The notes beneath the pieces are model-generated. The model saw nothing but the letters and a program-made list of their open reading frames with translations. It did no database searches and was not told where the DNA came from. From NCBI RefSeq assembly GCF_900156645.1, contig NZ_FTOC01000004.1, positions 124,001-188,000 on the forward strand: a stretch of DNA of 64,000 bases, in the 5' to 3' direction. The stretch's first letter is position 1. Each line of letters starts with the position of its first letter. The translations under genes were made by a program, and so were the position numbers. This document shows positions 62,983 to 64,000 of this stretch, in pieces. The stretch is from Salimicrobium flavidum (GTDB taxonomy: Bacteria > Bacillota > Bacilli > Bacillales > Halobacillaceae).

Positions 62983-63021
62983 AAAAAAAAAAGCAACACG
63001 ACCAAATTCGGCGCGTTGCTT
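62983..63021 (-). terminator. Intrinsic terminator of psuG
   Basis: AAGCAACGCG, a 12-base loop and CGTGTTGCTT, then a run of about ten T on the minus strand. It begins 25 bases after the psuG stop. Confidence 0.85.
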
Positions 63022-63045
63022 CTCAGTAAGCCTATAATATGATTT

Positions 63046-63960
63046 TTACCGCTTCCCATTCAGACTGACCGCTATTCGCGAACCGATGTGAGCGTTATGT
63101 TTTACCAATGCTATATTCGCATCGAGACTTTTTCCGTCGGTCAGTTCTTTGATTCTTCCAAGCAGATAAGGAGTGCTGTCTTTTCCTGAAATATGATCGG
63201 CTTTCGCTTCTCGGATCGCCTGCCCGATGATTTCATCAATATATGCTTCGTCCATGGCGTCCTTTTCAGGAATAGGATTGGCGATGACGGCCCCTCCCTG
63301 GAGTCCGAGATCCCACTTCGCCTTCAGGGTATCCGCGATAACTTCTACGGAATCAGCCCGGAAGTTCAGTTCAAATTCACTTGTTCTTGTATAGAAAGCT
63401 GGCAATCGATCAGTTTCATAGCCGATGACAGGCACTCCTTTGGTCTCCAGATATTCCATCGTCAGACCGAGGTCGAGAATCGATTTGGCACCGGCGCAGA
63501 CGACCGCTACATTCGTCTTGGCAAGCTCTTCGAGGTCCGCAGAAATATCCATCGTCGTTTCCCCTCCACGGTGGACTCCGCCGATCCCTCCAGTGACGAA
63601 CATTTCGATATCCGCAAGTTCCGCACATATCATCGTCGTCGCAACCGTTGTCGCTCCGAGTGTTTTTACAGCTACGACATGAGCAAGGTCGCGCCGGGAT
63701 ACTTTAGCGACGTCATCACTGTTTCCGAACATCTCCAGTTCCTCATCACTCAAACCGATTTTTATATTCCCATCCATAATGGCGATCGTCGCCGGCACCG
63801 CCCCTTCATCACGGACAATCTGTTCCACTTCCCGGGCCATTTTCACATTCTGAGGATAAGGCATTCCGTGGGAGATGATCGTCGACTCAAGTGCTACCAC
63901 CGGTTTCCCTGCCGCCTTTGCGTCCTGTACTTCTTTTGAAAAATCAAGATATTGTTCCAT
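63046..63960 (-). CDS. psuG: Pseudouridine-5'-phosphate glycosidase
   Basis: A 304-residue cytosolic enzyme that splits pseudouridine 5'-phosphate into uracil and ribose 5-phosphate. The family blocks [24 protein letters not shown]-like [45 protein letters not shown] and [14 protein letters not shown] are in order. AGGGAGGAA precedes the ATG. The partner kinase psuK is not in the window and may lie upstream past 64000. Confidence 0.94.
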   Translation of the reverse strand: MEQYLDFSKEVQDAKAAGKPVVALESTIISHGMPYPQNVKMAREVEQIVRDEGAVPATIAIMDGNIKIGLSDEELEMFGNSDDVAKVSRRDLAHVVAVKTLGATTVATTMICAELADIEMFVTGGIGGVHRGGETTMDISADLEELAKTNVAVVCAGAKSILDLGLTMEYLETKGVPVIGYETDRLPAFYTRTSEFELNFRADSVEVIADTLKAKWDLGLQGGAVIANPIPEKDAMDEAYIDEIIGQAIREAKADHISGKDSTPYLLGRIKELTDGKSLDANIALVKHNAHIGSRIAVSLNGKR

Positions 63961-64000
63961 TGAAAAATTCCTCCCTGTCCTTTTTAAGCTTAGTTTCTGT

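Overview
The window reads as chromosome of a low-to-mid GC Gram-positive Bacillaceae, probably a moderate halophile of the Halobacillus/Salimicrobium type. Evidence: strong AGGAGG ribosome sites; Bacillus-type families (CsbB/YfhO, PbpA/PbpH, SwrC, YitT, YwbE, RocB, DUF2339, DUF2187, CadC/CadA); acidic proteins; lipoprotein signals. The species is inferred, not shown. I saw no rRNA, tRNA, CRISPR array, prophage or intact insertion sequence.

Layout. 1-4655: a decayed exopolysaccharide-type operon (glycosidase-like, HEAT-repeat and processive GT2 genes), all three broken. 4717-6067: a small unknown gene and an aldo/keto reductase. 6631-10544: a CsbB, GtrA and YfhO operon, predicted to glycosylate lipoteichoic acid. 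10893-14247: a class B penicillin-binding protein and four small membrane-protein genes. 14533-16973: a frameshifted CrtQ-like glycosyltransferase, an esterase and a DUF2187 protein. 17019-24551: an eight-gene operon with a YnjBCD-like ABC importer, a TVP38-family membrane protein, a CDP-alcohol phosphatidyltransferase, a MerA-like flavoprotein and a SelD-N-terminus-like flavoprotein. 24854-26719: kynU-kynB tryptophan catabolism. 27000-31788: small membrane proteins, an exonuclease, a deaminase and a DUF3221 lipoprotein. 32054-34171: zwf with a second KynB-like cyclase. 34666-43244: three regulator/exporter modules (SwrC/TetR, a TipA-like MerR, MFS/TetR). 43260-51757: RocB, YitT, a broken MDR reductase, an MFS carrier behind a CsoR-like operator, a PAS-GGDEF-EAL protein and a DUF2975/XRE pair. 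51897-59260: a YeeE/YedE transporter, DUF2339, a haloacid dehalogenase, a solitary AbrB-like protein, a candidate type I toxin-antitoxin locus, a DMT exporter, YwbE and a NUDIX hydrolase. 59511-63960: an AT-rich small gene, cadCA and psuG.

Two families of palindromic interspersed repeats (about 105-180 bp) fill most of the longer gaps. Family A has ends related to GGCTCTGTTA and an inner hairpin whose pairs change together between copies. Family B starts GGCTACCCT and carries a different core. Three elements are chimeras of A and B.

The most interesting items are the toxin/antisense-RNA pair at 56240-56500, the conserved-looking redox/transport operon at 17019-24551, and the covarying, recombining repeats. 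Six genes are broken. Some of the breaks lie in homopolymers, so read-level confirmation matters, but the exopolysaccharide operon also has in-frame stops and looks truly decayed.
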